In this document: piece after piece, positions 34,523 to 37,078 of the stretch
Layout of the letters: every line of letters starts with the position of its first letter
How positions within the stretch are numbered: the stretch's first letter is position 1
NCBI GenBank assembly: GCA_000349905.1
Contig: KB722774.1
Span: 143,398 to 180,475 of the forward strand
Length of the DNA stretch: 37,078 nt
Direction of reading: 5' to 3'
Source of the DNA: Volvariella volvacea V23
Lineage: Eukaryota > Basidiomycota > Agaricomycetes > Agaricales > Pluteaceae
Position numbers and translations under genes: made by a program
Notes under the pieces: model-generated
Seen by the model: only the letters and a program-made list of their open reading frames with translations
Told to the model about the DNA's origin: nothing
The model's database searches: none

Positions 34523-36278
34523 ATGCGTCGTCATGTGAATGTGCGGGATTATTGCGTGCTAGCAGTGCCAGAGCCGGTGAGCACTCGTCATCTCCCTCAT
34601 GCATCCCAGCGCCCTTACCGATGGCCCTTAGATAGCGACTTGATTCAAGCTCTTCGCGACGAGGTCGATGCAAAAATTCAACAGCATGCGGAACAGGCCC
34701 GTGATTTACGAACCCAACGCAACCGCCTCGCATTTATTTCCCGTCTGCCACTCGAGCTCTTCTCGCGAATTGTACGCTACTATCTAGGCACTTGTAGTAG
34801 TCCGCCCCGATGGCATGACCAAGCTGCGATATCTCAAGTCTATGGCCACCACTTCCTTCTATCAAGCGTATGTTGGAGCTGGAGGTGTTTAGTTCTTGGG
34901 GATCATGGTCTGTGGGTTGATATTCGGCCTCGTTATCTCTCACTAGCACCGGAACTCGTCAAGCGATCTGGGAGTGCTCCACTGTCCCTCAATCTGGTGG
35001 GGTTATCTCACTGTTCAGACCAATTGAGGTGCAAGATCATTGATCTCGTCTCTGATAATCGTCACCGAGTGAGACGCCTTGCTCTTAGCCTCGACGAAGT
35101 ACAAGGTTACGAATTCCCCTTTCCTTTAGAGTCTGCCTCGATCCTCGTGGACTGCAGACTCAGTGGTGGCGGAACAAATGTTCCATTGGATACCCTGCTC
35201 GCTGTCTCGACTCCTCTCCTCAAATCATTAACGCTCATGCAATTCAGGTCTCCATGGACGTTACCAATCCTTCGTTCTCCTCTTCTTAAAGAACTTAGTA
35301 TCATCGATACTTAACTCGGACCTTATGCGAAGCAGTTAATGGCCATCCTTGAATCTCTACCCAACCTGGAAGCATTGCGATTAGAGGATTGTCTGCCTCC
35401 ACAACCATCACCAGGCTTGCCGGACCAGACCAAATCCATTCCCCTTCCTCGCTTCACAGACCTTACACTTCGAGGAACCGCACCCCAATGCACACTCATC
35501 CTTAACGGCATTTCCGTTGGCTGTCGACTCCTTAACATCGAAATCACGTTGTGTGACAATCGAATGAGCGATTCCTACCCCATTCTCAAGCCATGGCTAT
35601 CGTTTTTTTGGAGGAATAGCAACCAACAGATCGAATCGGCATCCACCCATGCCCTTGCTTTTCGTTGAACTCCTCAAGGTTGCTCGGTAATTGCGCGTCT
35701 TGGAGAAGCAAAACATCCAAGTCGTCTTCATATGTTCTGGAATGGCGGAAACAATTCCGTCGAGACCGCCTACGACCTGTTTCAATGGATTACCCATCCA
35801 TGCCCCTCACACAATGTACAACGCTACTTGTTTTTCACATCCAGCTTGAAGAGGAGGATTGGGATTGGGATTGGGATTGGGATTGGTTGTCTGCTTGTAT
35901 GTCGCATCTCAGGCATCTAGTTGTAGAGCCCGACGAACCAGCGGATATGGTTTCCTTTGTGCACGATTAAGCCTCGTGGGAACAACCCCCAGCAGCGATT
36001 CTGAAGACGGGGGTCATGGTCTAACACCGCATGAGGTTCCGTTTCTACGGCTCAAATATCTCTACGTTCTTTACGAGTGCCTCGAATACGAATAGAATGA
36101 TTTGTACGATGTACTTCGAGAAAGGAAAGACAAGGAATCTGAGCTGTTCCAGCTGGCTATATGCTTCAAGGAGGATGAATGGGGAGTTCAGGCCGTGAGG
36201 AATGCGCAGGAGATAGCAGGGTCGCTAGATTGTAAACCTGGCTCATTTTCAGCGTATATGGAGCATTTCGCACTGTAG
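34523..36278 (+). pseudogene. Decayed F-box gene with in-frame stops and frame changes
   Basis: The first 263 codons look intact: an N-terminal helix (LIQALRDEVDAKIQQHAEQARDLR), an F-box (FISRLPLELFSRIV ... VCWSWRCLVLGDHGLWVDI, ~75-140) and Leu-rich segments (PLLKSLTLMQF). A TAA at 35312-35314 interrupts the frame, yet the same frame continues without a break through LMAILESLPNLEALRLEDC to 35668. Later fragments lie in other frames: LLFVELLKVAR, TAA, then LRVLEKQNIQVVFICSGM (35652-~35750); CMSHLRHLVVEPDEPADMV (~35900); and FLRLKYLYVLYECLEYE, TAG, then NDLYDVLRERKDKESELFQLAICF running to a stop at 36276-36278. The piece ending the frame (ERxxKxSELFQLAIC) fits the usual C-terminus of these F-box proteins. 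Three stops and at least two frame changes make a functional full-length product unlikely, although a truncated 263-residue protein could still be made. Confidence 0.7.
35855..35886 (+). repeat. GGATTG hexamer tandem repeat, about 5 copies
   Basis: Five perfect copies of GGATTG (GGGATT register) follow each other within the F-box pseudogene. In one frame they would encode alternating Asp-Trp, in another Ile-Gly. The unit resembles but is not a permutation of the telomere repeat found at the window end. Being a multiple of three, its expansion would not shift the frame. Confidence 0.85.
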
Positions 36279-37040
36279 TACAAAGTGTAGTCGTATCAGC
36301 AAGTGACTTAGACTCATACCATGGAGATGAATTTGTAGCTAAGTGTTAGCGTTGTGAGGAGTTGGACATGGCCAGGGGCAAGGTAATTTCTATCATTGTG
36401 ACAACACAGTTGCATATGTTCGGCACAGATATGGATCCTGAATCATAAGTGGGATCACTACTGATTTGGTTGCTATGAGGCATTGAACAAGAGTACGAAG
36501 GACATGAATGGGATAAAAGGAATTATGATACAGGCAAAAACTTGGACAAGAGCAAATATGGTGGTGTTATTTGGGTGCCTTTGGCCGTGATATGTACCAC
36601 AGTGTGTTGGAAGTGAAATCTCGTTACATATGCTTGACCAGCTACTTATAGAACTTGTGTAAGTCTTTTTGCTGTTATTGGACTGCTATGATTTTTGTGG
36701 CTTTTTGACACTCTGCTACTTATTTTATGCTCTAGGGAGGAGTGAAGTGATGTCCTGAATGACGACTAGAAGATTAGTGAAGAGGGGAAAGGCCAATGTG
36801 GCTGACTGGTGAGGAATTCTGCCAAATCAGTTTTATTGAGGAAGGAGCGAGGGGTGGAACGAAGCGACGTCCCGAGCGACGACTAGAAGATGAGTGAAGA
36901 GGGTAAGGGTGCCGATGTGGTCGACTGGTGGGGAATTTCACTAAACTAGTTTTGTCTTTTATAGACTCTTCAGGACCTGTATCGGAGCTGACCGGACACG
37001 AGTTCTGATCGCTTTTTACTCGGAGGACGTGTTAGCGATG
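36279..37040. other. Subtelomeric non-coding region
   Basis: No gene is visible between the F-box pseudogene and the telomere array. There is no helicase-type subtelomeric gene in the window. The main structure is the duplicated ~100-base segment at 36735-36955. Sequence between 36279 and 36730 is unique as far as I can see. Confidence 0.5.
36735..36955. repeat. Two-copy subtelomeric direct repeat, period 117 bases
   Basis: Copy 1 (36735-36835) and copy 2 (36850-36955) share the perfect anchor GACGACTAGAAGA (36761 and 36878) and near-identical flanks (AGTGAAGAGGG; ACTGGTG.GGAATT). They differ mostly by transitions: at eight CpG sites in copy 2, copy 1 has TpG or CpA at seven. It lies within 350 bases of the chromosome end. 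Confidence 0.85.
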
Positions 37041-37075
37041 TAGGGGGTTAGGGGGTTAGGGGTTAGGGGTTAGGG
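37041..37075 (+). repeat. Telomere repeat array, TTAGGGG(G) with variable G-run
   Basis: Five consecutive units with G-runs of 5, 5, 4, 4 and 3 run 5'-to-3' toward the right edge, as the G-rich strand must at a right chromosome end. This is telomeric DNA of the fungal TTAGGG type with extra Gs. Only ~35 bases remain, and the window ends in AAA rather than another unit, so the array is probably clipped by the assembly. Confidence 0.9.
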
Positions 37076-37078
37076 AAA

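Noticed and set aside
35273..35345. Possible intron removing the TAA at 35312
   Set aside because: The GT...CAG choices here are under 40 nt and leave the wrong frame, while the same frame continues across the stop; a nonsense change explains it better.
1..37078. CRISPR arrays, operons, ribosome binding sites and prokaryotic mobile elements
   Set aside because: The window is clearly fungal nuclear DNA (spliceosomal introns, telomere), and no regularly spaced repeats are present.

Overview
The window looks like the right-hand end of a basidiomycete (probably Agaricomycotina) chromosome. Three things support this. Genes are split by many 49-60 nt introns with fungal branch points. Several predicted proteins are of kinds I associate with basidiomycetes: a zinc-cluster factor whose finger is split by introns, F-box proteins with an LQ-rich N-terminal helix, and two conserved but uncharacterised Ser/Pro-rich proteins. 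The last ~35 bases are a G-rich TTAGGGG(G) array running outward, i.e. a telomere. The species cannot be told from the sequence alone. The variable G-run in the telomere repeat resembles that known from Cryptococcus more than plain TTAGGG.

Layout: 1-3558 has no recognisable gene but carries a twin CACGTG site near its right end. 3559-4993 (+) is a five-exon 3-ketoacyl-CoA thiolase of beta-oxidation. 4994-16691 is an 11.7 kb stretch with no gene I can support. 16692-20906 (+) is a Zn2Cys6 transcription factor whose zinc cluster is spread over three exons, one a 31-nt microexon between introns of 1520 and 544 nt; its 3' end is uncertain and may continue to 21762. 21763-23774 is a convergent intergenic region with an alternating purine-pyrimidine tract, a 10-bp inverted repeat and a tRNA-like B box. 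23775-25389 (-) is a four-exon membrane-anchored, Lys-rich conserved protein. 25838-27789 (-) is an F-box protein with one reading-frame break or unusual intron. 28720-33640 (-) is a ~1600-residue disordered Ser/Pro/Arg-rich protein. 34523-36278 (+) is a decayed F-box gene. 36279-37040 is subtelomeric and holds a 117-bp-period duplication in which one copy has lost most CpGs. 37041-37075 is the telomere array.

The genes do not form a pathway or cluster; they look like independent housekeeping and regulatory genes near a chromosome end, with decay increasing toward the telomere. The most notable items are the CpG-to-TpG decay between the subtelomeric repeat copies, the nonsense-laden F-box pseudogene, two GC-AG introns, and the zinc-cluster microexon. 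I saw no sign of a wholly new multi-gene system.
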